The notes: generated by a model not told the origin, from the letters alone. Counted from the stretch's first letter, positions 44,340 to 53,408 are shown. The stretch is 64,000 nt of DNA from Maritalea sp051251695 (GCF_051251695.1 NZ_JBPOEU010000002.1:122122-186121), one strand, 5' to 3'. Numbers and translations: made by a program.

Positions 44340-44953
44340 ATTAGCCCATGCAATGCCGCCAATGCTGACGCAGCAGAGCGTGTATTCACCCCAAGGGATT
44401 TGAACAGCGCTGAAATATGCGCCCTAACGGTGAATGGCGAAATTGCTAATTCGCGCGCGATCTCTTTATTGGTTTTGCCCTGTCCCAACCGTATCAGCAC
44501 GTCAATATGGCGTTGAGGAAGCCCATCCATAGGATTAAGCGCATCAATTGCTTCATCAGATGCACTGTCTAAACAGACAACAACTTCGCCCTCAACAATT
44601 TGGCTAATGGCTTGCACCATTTGATCGGGAGGGATTGATTTTGAAATAAATCCGTTCGCGCCAGCAGCCATCATTTGTTCAGCCACTTGAGCATCATCTG
44701 TCATGGATACAACAACAAGCGCTGTTTGCGGATAAGCCTTGCGCAGTTCACGAATTGAAGCCGCACCATTAAAGCCGGGAAACACCAAGTCGAGCAACAT
44801 CAAAATGGGTTCCGGCTGCCTTTGCGCCTCAAGAATCAGACTTTTTGTGTCAGACACTTCGACCACGACGCCAACCATCACCCGCTGCACGATGCGTCTA
44901 AGCCCTTCTCGAAACAAAGGATGATCATCAGCAATAATTATTTTGTCACTCAT
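44336..44953 (-). CDS. LuxR/NarL family response regulator
   Basis: 205 residues. Receiver domain: IIIADDHPLFREGL, phospho-Asp in MLLDLVFPG (about residue 55), VVSMTDD and Lys in ISKSIPP. The C-terminal LuxR helix-turn-helix is LPQRHIDVLIRLGQGKTNKEIARELAISPFTVRAHISALFKSLGVNTRSAA. Its stop overlaps that of the histidine kinase by 4 bp in convergent orientation. It is the likely partner of that kinase. Targets are unknown. Confidence 0.88.
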   Translation of the reverse strand: MSDKIIIADDHPLFREGLRRIVQRVMVGVVVEVSDTKSLILEAQRQPEPILMLLDLVFPGFNGAASIRELRKAYPQTALVVVSMTDDAQVAEQMMAAGANGFISKSIPPDQMVQAISQIVEGEVVVCLDSASDEAIDALNPMDGLPQRHIDVLIRLGQGKTNKEIARELAISPFTVRAHISALFKSLGVNTRSAASALAALHGLI

Positions 44954-45369
44954 TGCCCGCTCGATTTATTAAAATGAACGCTAGCCCAAATAAAAACGCT
45001 GCGCCAAAACGAGTTTAAACCAATTGCGGCACAATTGACCAGTGTTTGTGGGGGCGGGGTGATCATGCGCTTTCGATTGAAAAGCCCCAGGAAAGCCCAG
45101 AGAACAACATGAAAAGTAAGACGCCGATCCTTGTGAATGCCGAACAATGAAAAATTGTGCGCGTTTTTTCGCATTACACTTGATTTTTTCGCCAGAAACA
45201 TTCATACAGTCGAAATACGTTACAGCCATCATTGGCTAACTGATCTGCCGGCTTGCCGGTTTGCTTGGCTTCCCCTGATTTAGCGAACGTTCCAAACCGT
45301 GTGCATGTTGCACGCGGAAAAATCGCTCTTACGGCCTACGGCTTCGGGCATATTTATAAGGTATCAGCC
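44954..45369 (+). promoter_or_regulatory. Long leader region of the cold-shock gene
   Basis: No protein gene is apparent in this 416-bp stretch. It must hold the promoter of the response regulator (minus) and of cspA (plus). A weak sigma-70-like pair, TTGATT at 45180-45185 and CATACA at 45203-45208, would give a 5' leader of about 155 nt, a length common for cold-shock mRNAs. A small stem, CCGGC-TT-GCCGG, lies at about 45250-45261. Confidence 0.4.
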
Positions 45370-45579
45370 ATGACAAACGGCACAGTAAAATTCTTCAACT
45401 CTACTAAAGGCTTCGGCTTTATTACTCCTGACGATGGCGGCAAAGATGCATTCGTGCACATTTCTGCAGTTGAAAGAGCTGGCCTTTCAGGTCTAGCCGA
45501 CGGCCAAAAAGTTTCTTATGAACTTGAAAGCGGTCGTGACGGCAAAGTTTCTGCTACTAATCTTCAGTTGGCAGACTAA
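45370..45579 (+). CDS. cspA: Cold-shock protein
   Basis: 69-residue single cold-shock domain. MTNGTVKFFNSTKGFGFITPDDGGKDAFVHIS contains both RNA-binding motifs, KGFGFI and DAFVHI. It binds single-stranded RNA and DNA and melts mRNA structure. The ATG at 45370 is the family start; a longer frame upstream is the untranslated leader. A terminator follows. Alphaproteobacteria carry several such genes and not all respond to cold. Confidence 0.92.
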   Translation: MTNGTVKFFNSTKGFGFITPDDGGKDAFVHISAVERAGLSGLADGQKVSYELESGRDGKVSATNLQLAD

Positions 45580-45590
45580 TTATTTATCAG

Positions 45591-45625
45591 GGTCGCCCTA
45601 TTCGTAGGGCGGCCTTGGTCTTTTA
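45591..45625 (+). terminator. Terminator of the cold-shock gene
   Basis: GGTCGCCCTA-TTCG-TAGGGCGGCC forms a 10-bp stem with one G-T pair and a stable UUCG loop, followed by TTGGTCTTTTAT. It lies 11 bp after the cspA stop. Confidence 0.8.
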
Positions 45626-45978
45626 TAAGACGAACCTACAAAACGCAGCACCCCCTCAATTCAAAATTGACGTCGCGCGGTGCCAAAACTTCCCCCATAT
45701 ATTCAAAACCTAGACATGTACAAGCCGTTTTCATGGTTGGTATCAACTGTGTTTTAAGACCTAACTCTAATCAACTCAGCAAGATTTAATACTGTCTTGA
45801 AGACGTCATAGTTTACCACAATGACAATGCCCCTGCCCCTCGCCCAAGTTCAGCCAACCGATGACGCGTCTTTCTCGGGAGAAATACGGCAGCCCAATTC
45901 CAATCCCCAAGATGAACAAAAAAATGCCGCAACGGTTTTAGCCATCGCGACATTAGTATTCAAAAACGTCCAGACGCT
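45626..45978. other. Gene-free stretch
   Basis: About 350 bp between the cspA terminator and the end of the sugar ABC operon. I see no gene with a believable ribosome site, no repeat and no convincing terminator for the minus-strand operon. A 46-codon minus-strand frame (45813-45953) is open but unsupported. Confidence 0.5.
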
Positions 45979-46758
45979 TTAGACTGTACCGCCCAAAGAA
46001 CCTTCAAGTTTAGCCAGTTCCTGACCACCGGCCATCATGTCTTGCAATTCTTCTGGCGAAATTTCATCGCGCATCGCTGTTCCCAACGTTTTACCACGGT
46101 TAAGAACAGTAAAGCGATCGCCCACAGCCATAGCATGGCGAACATTGTGCGAAATAAACACAACACCGATGCCCTTTTTGCGCACCTTATCGATGGTTGC
46201 CAGCACATTGGACGTTTGGCGAACGCCAAGCGCCGAGGTCGGCTCATCCAAAATCAGCACCTTGGCGCCAAAGTGAACAGCACGAGCAATAGCAACAGTT
46301 TGGCGCTCTCCGCCAGACAATGTACCAACGGCTTGGGTCGGCTCACGCAAACGAATGCCCATCTTGGCCATTTCGGTCATTGCAACTTCATTGGCGTGTT
46401 CAAAATCGATAAAATTGAACGGGCCAACTTTCTTTTGGGGCTCACGCCCCATCCAGAAATTTCGCGTAACGGACATAAGCGGGATCATTGCCAGGTCTTG
46501 GTAAACAGTCGCAATTCCGGCTTCGATGGCCGAGCGGGCGTTCCCAAACTCAACCTTTTGTCCATCAACCAAGATCTCACCTTTTGTCGGTTGATGAACA
46601 CCCGACATGGTTTTGATGAAAGTCGATTTTCCCGCACCATTGTCGCCAAGAAGACAATGACATTCTCCAGGCATCACAGATAGGGAAACGCCTGCAAGTG
46701 CGATAACGGAACCAAAGTGTTTTTCAATACCGCGTAATTCAATAAGTGGAGTACTCAT
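45979..46758 (-). CDS. Sugar (inositol-type) ABC transporter ATP-binding protein
   Basis: Single-domain CUT2-type ATPase, 259 residues, about half the length of double-domain RbsA and like FrcA. Walker A GDNGAGKST, signature LSGGERQTVAIARAVHFGAKVLILDEPTSALG and VFISHN are in place. It begins 1 bp after the permease stop and closes a binding-protein / permease / ATPase operon divergent from lacI. The inositol role is inferred from the adjacent iol genes and a shared operator. Confidence 0.9.
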   Translation of the reverse strand: MSTPLIELRGIEKHFGSVIALAGVSLSVMPGECHCLLGDNGAGKSTFIKTMSGVHQPTKGEILVDGQKVEFGNARSAIEAGIATVYQDLAMIPLMSVTRNFWMGREPQKKVGPFNFIDFEHANEVAMTEMAKMGIRLREPTQAVGTLSGGERQTVAIARAVHFGAKVLILDEPTSALGVRQTSNVLATIDKVRKKGIGVVFISHNVRHAMAVGDRFTVLNRGKTLGTAMRDEISPEELQDMMAGGQELAKLEGSLGGTV

Positions 46759-46759
46759 C

Positions 46760-47881
46760 TCATCGTTCTCCTGTGATCATGCGACGAATATAAGTGTTTA
46801 GGATCACCGCAAAGAGCAATATGAGACCCAAGAACACGCGGAACAATGAACTTTCAACACCAGCGAAGAACAAGCCTTGCTGAACGACACCGAAAATCAA
46901 TGCGCCCAAAGCTGCACCGATGATAGAGCCATACCCGCCTGTAAGAAGTGCGCCGCCAATAACCACCGCAATAATCGCCTCAAATTCTTTCAGCAAACCA
47001 CGATCGGCACCAGCAGATCCAAACTCCATCACCTGACAGGTTGCAAATACGGTCGCGCAAAACGCGGTGAACATGAACATCAAAATTTTCACGCGATTGA
47101 CCGGAACACCTACATAGCTAGCAGCTTGCGCATCGCCGCCTGCGGCAAAAATCCAGTTACCAAAGCGTGTTTTGGTCAAAAGGATGTGGCCAAAAACGAT
47201 CAAGACCAACGCCCAAACAATCAACATGGGAATACCATCAACCACAGGCTGCCCGGCTTTAGTTCCGCGCTCGAACGTTGAGATCAGCCCGTTTTCACCA
47301 AGCCAAGTAAACAGCCCTTGGAATATTTTCCCGCCAAAGACAGAGGCTAACCAGTCGCCTTCAGCTGCATCGCGGATACCACCAATAATTGTTTTACGTT
47401 CAATCAATTGCGGCAGAAAAATCGTGAACCCGCGCAAAATAAACAAAAACGCCAATGTAACAATAAAACTGGGCAAGCCCGTTCGCACAACAATGTAACC
47501 ACTGAGCGCGCCAATAGCGACACAGACAATAAATGTGACCAATATGGCGATCCACACCGGCAATTGCAGCGTTATCGACATAATGGCGATCAACATGCCT
47601 GCAAAACCAATCATCGACCCGACAGACAAGTCAAACTCGCCAGCGATCATTAGCAAACATGCGCCAACGGCGATAATGGCAAACTGTGCGGAAACGATGG
47701 TCCAGTTCATCACCCCTTGGGAGCTGAACATTCCTGAGTCAGCTGCGGTCAAGAGGAAGAACACAAACACAAGAATTGTACCGCAGATGCCGCCCAATTC
47801 CGGGCGTATCAGGGCCTCGCGGAATTTCGACCGGACCTTTATCCGCTCATCAGGGGCTGCTGTAGCATTTTCGTCGGACAT
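46760..47881 (-). CDS. Sugar (inositol-type) ABC transporter permease
   Basis: RbsC-type permease, 373 residues, eight to ten hydrophobic segments. ATG 47881 follows GTGAGGTT; the longer frame is not preferred. Core pieces: MIAGEFDLSVGSMIGFAGM, IVVRTGLPSFIVTLAFLFILRG and GGALLTGGYGSIIGAALGALIFGVVQQGL. The GEFDLSVGS form is typical of inositol and rhamnose-type CUT2 permeases. Confidence 0.9.
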   Translation of the reverse strand: MSDENATAAPDERIKVRSKFREALIRPELGGICGTILVFVFFLLTAADSGMFSSQGVMNWTIVSAQFAIIAVGACLLMIAGEFDLSVGSMIGFAGMLIAIMSITLQLPVWIAILVTFIVCVAIGALSGYIVVRTGLPSFIVTLAFLFILRGFTIFLPQLIERKTIIGGIRDAAEGDWLASVFGGKIFQGLFTWLGENGLISTFERGTKAGQPVVDGIPMLIVWALVLIVFGHILLTKTRFGNWIFAAGGDAQAASYVGVPVNRVKILMFMFTAFCATVFATCQVMEFGSAGADRGLLKEFEAIIAVVIGGALLTGGYGSIIGAALGALIFGVVQQGLFFAGVESSLFRVFLGLILLFAVILNTYIRRMITGER

Positions 47882-47907
47882 TTGAACCTCACTTCGAACA
47901 AAGAAAA

Positions 47908-47932
47908 GGGTGGCCAGTAAAACCGGCCACCC
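47908..47932 (-). terminator. Hairpin after the inositol binding-protein gene
   Basis: GGGTGGCC-N9-GGCCACCC on the + strand forms an 8-bp stem; on the minus strand it is followed by TTTTC. It sits between the binding-protein stop and the permease start and likely terminates part of the transcripts, raising binding-protein output. Confidence 0.6.
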
Positions 47933-47948
47933 CAAAATTTAAAACCGA

Positions 47949-48902
47949 CTAGCGATATTCGCCAGCAAACTCTTCAACTTTTTCCAAAGCGTCTATTGTG
48001 ACGAAGCCTGGACCAGAGTTGATGTTGTTGCCTGGCAACACGCCATAACGGTCGTAATTTGTTAGGATCACAACTGGCAGATACGCCTGCAAGAATGGCT
48101 GTTGGTCAATACCCCATTGGATAACACCTGATTTAATGCCTTTAACGATGTTATCGCCAAGATCAAATGTACCGAAATAAATGTCGCCCGCCATGCCGTT
48201 TTCTTCCAACGCAAGGATAGTTGGATCAGCTGAGGTTGGACCAAGTGTTAGAACAGCATCTGTATCTGGGTTTGCTGAAAGATACGCAAGAACCCGGTTT
48301 TTAATCTCAGATGGATCCTGGCCACTATCAATCATTGAACTACCAAGATCGATACCAAGACCGTCCGCAAATCCACGACAACGCTCTGCAACTACAGTGT
48401 TGGAAATAACGTGGTTCACACAAACGAATGATTCGATGCCATCGCCCTTAGCGCGAAGACCAGCTGCGTAACCAGCGTCATATTCAGGCTGACCGACAAA
48501 CATCAAAGCACCAACTTCGCGTGTCTGTTCAGGTGTGCCTGAATTCATGATGATAACGTTGATACCCTGATCAACTGCCGCCCGGATCGGGCCGCTAAGA
48601 ACATCAAAATCAGCCAAAGTTGTGATAATGCCGTTTGGATTTGACGCTGCAGCTTGCTCAATGATACGAGCCATATCTGCAAGGTCACCTGTTGGCGGGT
48701 TGCGGTATTCAACCTCAACACCCATTTGTTCGCCAGCAAGTGCGATACCATTTTTAATGGTGTTCCACCAGCTATCACTGTCTGGAGCGTGGCTAACCAA
48801 AATGTACTTTTCGCCAGCAGCTTGCGCCGTAGCAACCATGCCAGTTGTGGCCAATGCAACACCAACAGCGGCGCCTGCAACAGTTTTAAATAGTCTTTTC
48901 AT
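47949..48902 (-). CDS. Sugar (inositol-type) ABC transporter substrate-binding protein
   Basis: Periplasmic sugar receptor of the RbsB/LacI fold, 317 residues, ATG after GGGAGGAAG. Signal peptide MKRLFKTVAGAAVGVALATTGMVATAQA is cut near residue 28. The mature protein starts GEKYILVSHAPDSDSWWNTIKNGIALAGEQMGVEVEYRNPPTGDLADMARIIEQA. It is divergent from lacI, with a palindromic operator between. Confidence 0.9.
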   Translation of the reverse strand: MKRLFKTVAGAAVGVALATTGMVATAQAAGEKYILVSHAPDSDSWWNTIKNGIALAGEQMGVEVEYRNPPTGDLADMARIIEQAAASNPNGIITTLADFDVLSGPIRAAVDQGINVIIMNSGTPEQTREVGALMFVGQPEYDAGYAAGLRAKGDGIESFVCVNHVISNTVVAERCRGFADGLGIDLGSSMIDSGQDPSEIKNRVLAYLSANPDTDAVLTLGPTSADPTILALEENGMAGDIYFGTFDLGDNIVKGIKSGVIQWGIDQQPFLQAYLPVVILTNYDRYGVLPGNNINSGPGFVTIDALEKVEEFAGEYR

Positions 48903-48988
48903 TTTCTTCCTCCCAAATCATTGCGATAGATGTACTATCTAAAGTCGACAGCTCATCCTTCCCCCATAATCAAACACAATTAGATTCA

Positions 48989-49008
48989 TTTTGCAACCGG
49001 TTGCAAAA
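48989..49008. promoter_or_regulatory. LacI-type operator 1
   Basis: TTTTGCAACCGGTTGCAAAA is a perfect 20-bp palindrome with a central CG, the classic LacI-family site. It lies between the divergent importer operon and lacI. The same 20 bp recur at 53301-53320. Confidence 0.88.
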
Positions 49009-49029
49009 ATAAGTTTTGAACTTTATGTT
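49001..49029 (+). promoter_or_regulatory. Candidate lacI-type gene promoter
   Basis: TTGCAA (49001-49006) and TATGTT (49024-49029) are 17 bp apart. The -35 box lies inside operator 1, so the regulator could repress itself. Confidence 0.45.
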
Positions 49030-49081
49030 TTTTGTGTGGAAAGAACAAATAGGGTTATTCAAAAAAGGTGCACATAAGACA

Positions 49082-50086
49082 ATGGCTATAACATTGAAGG
49101 AAGTAGCGAAATTGGCCGGGGTTTCTCGTTCTGCGGTGTCGCGCTCTTTCACAGATGGGGCAAGTGTTTCTGATAAAACGCGCAAGAAGGTTGAAAAAGC
49201 CGCGCGTGAACTCGGTTATAGCCCCAGTTTAATCGCCAGAAGCTTAGCAACAAACCGAACCAAACTGATCGGACTTGTGGCCAATAATTTCCAAAACCCT
49301 ATCTTTCTGGAAGTGTTCGACCTTTATACACAAGCGCTCCAAGAAAAGGGACTGCGTCCGCTTTTGGTAAATTTATCGAATGAAACCGATCCCGAAATTT
49401 CAGTTCAAATGCTACGCCAATATCGCGTTGACGGGGTGATTGTGGCCACCTCGACTTTACCCTCTGCGTTTTCCCTAGCATTTAAAAAAGCCGACGTTCC
49501 GGTCGTACATGCGTTTGGCCGATTCGATCCAACGCACCATGTCCATGTGGTCGGCATAGACAACCAAGCGTGCGGGCGCATGGCAGCCCAGACCCTTATT
49601 AGGCATGGCTATAAATCTGTTGGATTTTTAGGCGGTCCAAAATTTGCGACATCTACCCAAGACCGTGAACAAGGATTTCGTCAACATTTGCGCGAAAACG
49701 GCATCGAAATCCAAAGCACTCATTATGCAGATGCTTACGCCTACGATGCGGGTCGCCGCGCCATGCACGAACTTTTGGAAGAACAAAAGGTTGAAGCAAT
49801 ATTTTGCGGCGATGACTTGATATGCATCGGCGCGATGGACGAAGCGTGGTCCAAAGGCTTGCGCATACCAGAAGATATCGGGTTTATTGGCTTCAACGAC
49901 ATGGCAATGGCATCCTGGCAGGCCTATAATCTAACGACAATCCGCCAACCGACCCGCGACATCATTAAAAGTTCAATTGAATTGGTTGTGTCGATGGTCG
50001 AAAATCCAGATCGTGCGTTGGAGACCCGAATTTTTCCGTGTGATGTGGTGGAAAGGGGCACTTTGCGCCCCATGCCAAAATCATAA
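49082..50086 (+). CDS. LacI family transcriptional regulator of inositol genes
   Basis: 334 residues from ATG 49082. The helix-turn-helix and hinge, ITLKEVAKLAGVSRSAVSRSFTDGASVSDKTRKKVEKAARELGYSPSLIARSLATNRTKLIGLV, are complete; the rest is a periplasmic-binding fold (VHVVGIDNQACGRMAAQTLIRHGYKSVGFLGGP, CGDDLICIGAMDEAW, TTIRQPTRDI). It stands among inositol genes, and identical palindromes flank its own gene and iolD, so it should be the local repressor. An inositol-derived effector is inferred. Confidence 0.88.
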   Translation: MAITLKEVAKLAGVSRSAVSRSFTDGASVSDKTRKKVEKAARELGYSPSLIARSLATNRTKLIGLVANNFQNPIFLEVFDLYTQALQEKGLRPLLVNLSNETDPEISVQMLRQYRVDGVIVATSTLPSAFSLAFKKADVPVVHAFGRFDPTHHVHVVGIDNQACGRMAAQTLIRHGYKSVGFLGGPKFATSTQDREQGFRQHLRENGIEIQSTHYADAYAYDAGRRAMHELLEEQKVEAIFCGDDLICIGAMDEAWSKGLRIPEDIGFIGFNDMAMASWQAYNLTTIRQPTRDIIKSSIELVVSMVENPDRALETRIFPCDVVERGTLRPMPKS

Positions 50087-50090
50087 TCAA

Positions 50091-51236
50091 TTAGATATTT
50101 AGATCTGTCCAAACGCTATCCGCCTTGGATGAACGCACGGTTGCATCGATTGCAGCCATGGAAACCATGCCATCAAACGCTGTTGGATAATCGATATCTT
50201 GAGCACCAACTGGCTTACCAGCTTTGCGCGCATCAATGTCTTTGGCAATGCTTTTATAAATGTTTGCAAATGCCACAGGCGCACCTTCAGCGTGGCCAAT
50301 TGTTAGGCGCGATGCGTCTAACGAAGATTGGCTTAGCCCATTTTGGCCCCGCTCTAGAATCTGCACGCTTTGATTGATCGGGTTCCAATAGAGCTGGTTA
50401 GGCTGCTCTTGCGCCCAGCGTAACCCACCTTTTTCGCCAAACACTTGCAGTGTTAAACCGTGCATGCGACCAATGGCGATTGAACTACTCCACAGCCGGC
50501 CAACCGCACCGTCTTCCATCCGCAAGGCGACAAGTGCGTCATCCTCTAGTTCGCGACTGTCTAAACAAGCTGCGAAATCTGCAGAAACCTTCTTCGGATT
50601 TTGCCCCAACACGAAACTAGCCAGATGAAGGGCATGGATGCCACAGTCTGCGAATTGTGCAGAAATGCCAGCTTGTTTTGGATCGTACCTCCAGCGAACA
50701 CGCGGATTGTCTGCATCAGCAGCGTCCGCATGAAACCCGTGCGAAAACTCTGCAACAAACGAGCGCACTGAACCAAGTTCACCTTGGCGCACCATGTCAC
50801 GCATTTGGCGAACCATCGGATAGCCAGAATAGCCATAATTTACCGCACAAATTTGTCCGGTTTTTTCTTGCAATGCGACGATTTCTTTGGCTTCTTCCAA
50901 CGTCATTGTCATTGGTTTTTCACAAAGTACATGAAATCCATTTTCCAAAAACGCCTTGGTGATTTCAAAGTGTGTCGCATTGGGTGTCGCAACGGTGACG
51001 AGGTCTAATCGATCAGCCCGATTTTTCTCACCGTCCAACATTTCCTGCCAACTGCCGTACGCCCGATCAGCATCAAGCCCCAAGCGAACGCCATATTCAT
51101 TGCCACGCTCAGGATTAATATCCATTGCGCCAGCCGAAAACTGGAACTTATCATCTAGAGCTGAACACATACGATGCGCCAACCCAATTTGGCTGCCTTC
51201 GCCGCCGCCAACAATTCCCCAACTAAGCTTTGTCAT
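50091..51236 (-). CDS. Gfo/Idh/MocA family dehydrogenase (inositol-type)
   Basis: 381 residues. Rossmann start WGIVGGGEGSQIGLAHRMCSALDDKFQFSAGAMDINPERG, motif VLCEKPMTMTLEEAKEI and catalytic ADCGIHALHLASFVLG (D-x3-H). The long loop after GGGEGSQIG places it with the subgroup found beside iol genes that oxidise inositol isomers. It is last of three minus-strand genes controlled from operator 2 and ends 5 bp from the lacI stop. Confidence 0.86.
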   Translation of the reverse strand: MTKLSWGIVGGGEGSQIGLAHRMCSALDDKFQFSAGAMDINPERGNEYGVRLGLDADRAYGSWQEMLDGEKNRADRLDLVTVATPNATHFEITKAFLENGFHVLCEKPMTMTLEEAKEIVALQEKTGQICAVNYGYSGYPMVRQMRDMVRQGELGSVRSFVAEFSHGFHADAADADNPRVRWRYDPKQAGISAQFADCGIHALHLASFVLGQNPKKVSADFAACLDSRELEDDALVALRMEDGAVGRLWSSSIAIGRMHGLTLQVFGEKGGLRWAQEQPNQLYWNPINQSVQILERGQNGLSQSSLDASRLTIGHAEGAPVAFANIYKSIAKDIDARKAGKPVGAQDIDYPTAFDGMVSMAAIDATVRSSKADSVWTDLNI

Positions 51237-51239
51237 TTA

Positions 51240-52139
51240 TCAATCCACTTCAAAACCAATTGACGCCAAATAGTCACGATTTAGTTTGGCGTCGCTAACA
51301 GGTGACGTATCACCTTCTGGATCACAATCTTGTTCAACGGTACACCAGCCTTCAAATCCAGCCTGCATCAGCATGTCCCGGACAGCCGGGAAATCTGTTT
51401 CACCATCACCAAGATTACAAAAAATGCCATTTCCACATGCCTCATAGAAGTCAATTTGATTCTCGATGGTATGCGCTTTAACCTTGGGGTCGATATCCTT
51501 GAAATGCATGTACGATATACGGTCCATATGACGCTTCATAAACACCACCGGATCAAACCCAGCATAGTGTGAATGACCTGTATCAAGACAAATCTTGAGT
51601 ACGCTCTCATCAACCTCACTCAACAGTTTTTCGACTTCATCTTCGAAATCCATAAAACCAGCGGCATGGGGGTGGATAGACGGTGTTAGTCCATAATCTT
51701 GAGCACCCAATTTTGCGACATGCTCGATGCGCCCGCGATAGGCACGCCATTCTTGATCGTCCATTTTCTCTGCTTCTTGCGGACGGCCAGCCGTTGGCGC
51801 ACGACGCGGAGAAATTGAATCAATAAGCACGAGATGCTCGGCACCATGGGCCTTCAACGCTTCGCAGGTGCGCACAGCACCGTCCAAAACATCATCCCAT
51901 TGATCAGGATCATGGAATGGGCGGAAAATCACCCCACCAATCATTTCAAGTTCACGTTTTGCAAACTCGTCCGCCACAAGGTTTGGTTCCTCTGGCATAA
52001 AACCAACAGGGCCCAATTCAATCCCGGTATAGCCGGCTTGTTTGCACTCATCCAAAACTTTAAGCCAGTTTGGATTGCGCGGATCATTTCCAAATTCCAC
52101 GCCCCAAGAGCATGGTGCATTACCAATTTTAATTGTCAT
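51240..52139 (-). CDS. iolE: Sugar phosphate isomerase/epimerase family, inosose dehydratase-like
   Basis: TIM-barrel protein of the AP-endonuclease-2-like family, 299 residues from ATG 52139. IKIGNAPCSWGVEFG, the metal-site GYTGIELGPVGF, LVLIDSI, HPHAAGFMD, ICLDTGHSHYAGFDP, MHFKDID and WCTVEQDCDPEG follow the IolE/IolI layout. IolE removes water from 2-keto-myo-inositol to give the diketone used by IolD. The symbol is given with some caution since IolI isomerases look alike. Confidence 0.78.
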   Translation of the reverse strand: MTIKIGNAPCSWGVEFGNDPRNPNWLKVLDECKQAGYTGIELGPVGFMPEEPNLVADEFAKRELEMIGGVIFRPFHDPDQWDDVLDGAVRTCEALKAHGAEHLVLIDSISPRRAPTAGRPQEAEKMDDQEWRAYRGRIEHVAKLGAQDYGLTPSIHPHAAGFMDFEDEVEKLLSEVDESVLKICLDTGHSHYAGFDPVVFMKRHMDRISYMHFKDIDPKVKAHTIENQIDFYEACGNGIFCNLGDGETDFPAVRDMLMQAGFEGWCTVEQDCDPEGDTSPVSDAKLNRDYLASIGFEVD

Positions 52140-52160
52140 ATTAGTGCCCTTATTAAACAC

Positions 52161-53273
52161 TCAGTTTGCGCCGACCTTTTGCCAGCTTTTACTTTTGGAC
52201 GAAACAAATGCTGTTTCGACAACTCTATTGACCTGCAACCCATCTTCAAACGTTGGCCAAGTTGGTTCGCCTGTTTCAATGGCATGCAAGAAATCTTTTG
52301 CTTCAATAATAATTTGATCCTGATAGCCCGTGCCGTGGCCGGGCCCCTGACAAAACGCCAAATAGTCTGGATGGCTTGGACCAATTAGAATTTTTTTAAA
52401 GCCTCGTTCCGCTTCAGGGCCCTTCATCTCATAGAACCAAAGCGCGTTTTGATCTTCTTGATCAAACCGAATTGCGCCTTTAGTGCCGGTGATCTCATAG
52501 GCATAGCCCATTTTCCGACCCGTTGCTGTTCGGGAAAAATACAGATGCCCCATCGCCCCAGATGCGAACCGACACATCAACTGCGCCTGATCGTCGTTGG
52601 TGACAGCCTGAGTGCCATCCGCTGATGGACGCTCATCAAAAACCGTTTCAATTTCTGCGACCAACTCAGTTATTGGCCCAGCAAGCGCTAAAGCTGCATT
52701 GATCATATGCGGGGAAAGGTCGCCCATCGTGCCGTTTGCGCGTCCATTTGTGCGCCAACTTGCATGCATTTCCGGGTCCGCCAAAAAGTCTTCAGTATGC
52801 TCCCCACGGAACCATGTAATGTCACCAATTTTCCCATCTTGAATGAGCTTGCGCGCAAACTGACTAGCGGGGGTACGGATATAGTTGAAGCCAACCATGT
52901 TCGCAACACCTGCCGCTTTTGCAGCCGCCGTCATCGCAACACTATCATCAACCGACATGCCCAAAGGTTTTTCGCAAAAAACAGGTTTCCCCTGTGCAAA
53001 TGCCAATTCAGTTATCTCGCGGTGCGTTTCCTGTGGCGATGCAATTACAATCGCATCCACCTTGTCATCCAAAACAAGATCACGCCAACTGGTTGTCGCA
53101 CGCGCAAAACCAAATTCGTCTTTATACCGGTTTGCAGATTTTTCCGACCGCGCGCAGACCAATTCAAGCCGGGGCCTCAATTTCGTATTGAAAACGGCGC
53201 CCACAGAGCTCATTGCAACTGCATGGGCTTTCCCCATATAGCCGCCACCAACGATGCCAATCCCTATTTCCAA
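52161..53273 (-). CDS. Gfo/Idh/MocA family dehydrogenase (inositol-type)
   Basis: 370 residues, starting at a TTG (53273) behind GGGGATTT. Motifs: IGIVGGGYMGKAHAVAMSSVG, VFCEKPLGMSVDDSVAM, GFNYIRTPA, and the catalytic DLSPHMINAALAL. A typical inositol-dehydrogenase relative; substrate may be another inositol isomer or a methyl ether. First gene after operator 2 on the minus strand. Confidence 0.86.
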   Translation of the reverse strand: MEIGIGIVGGGYMGKAHAVAMSSVGAVFNTKLRPRLELVCARSEKSANRYKDEFGFARATTSWRDLVLDDKVDAIVIASPQETHREITELAFAQGKPVFCEKPLGMSVDDSVAMTAAAKAAGVANMVGFNYIRTPASQFARKLIQDGKIGDITWFRGEHTEDFLADPEMHASWRTNGRANGTMGDLSPHMINAALALAGPITELVAEIETVFDERPSADGTQAVTNDDQAQLMCRFASGAMGHLYFSRTATGRKMGYAYEITGTKGAIRFDQEDQNALWFYEMKGPEAERGFKKILIGPSHPDYLAFCQGPGHGTGYQDQIIIEAKDFLHAIETGEPTWPTFEDGLQVNRVVETAFVSSKSKSWQKVGAN

Positions 53274-53300
53274 TCTAAATCCCCAATTTTTTCAATTTCT

Positions 53301-53320
53301 TTTTGCAACCGGTTGCAAAA
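53301..53320. promoter_or_regulatory. LacI-type operator 2
   Basis: The 20-bp palindrome TTTTGCAACCGGTTGCAAAA is identical to operator 1. It lies between the minus-strand Gfo/Idh-iolE genes and iolD and can serve both directions. Confidence 0.88.
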
Positions 53321-53341
53321 TAGGTAAACTCCAAATATGCT
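53313..53341 (+). promoter_or_regulatory. Candidate iolD promoter
   Basis: TTGCAA (53313-53318) and TATGCT (53336-53341) with a 17-bp spacer; the -35 box is inside operator 2, as at lacI. A further inverted repeat, CAAATTG-N8-CAATTTG (53355-53376), lies downstream in the leader. Confidence 0.45.
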
Positions 53342-53408
53342 TTGTCGTCAAGGGCAAATTGTCATGACGCAATTTGTACATTCGATCTGATTATATTTGG
53401 AGTAACTT

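Noticed and set aside
45813..45953. Small minus-strand frame of 46 codons in the gap after cspA
   Set aside because: No ribosome site, no recognisable sequence and no neighbour that supports it.
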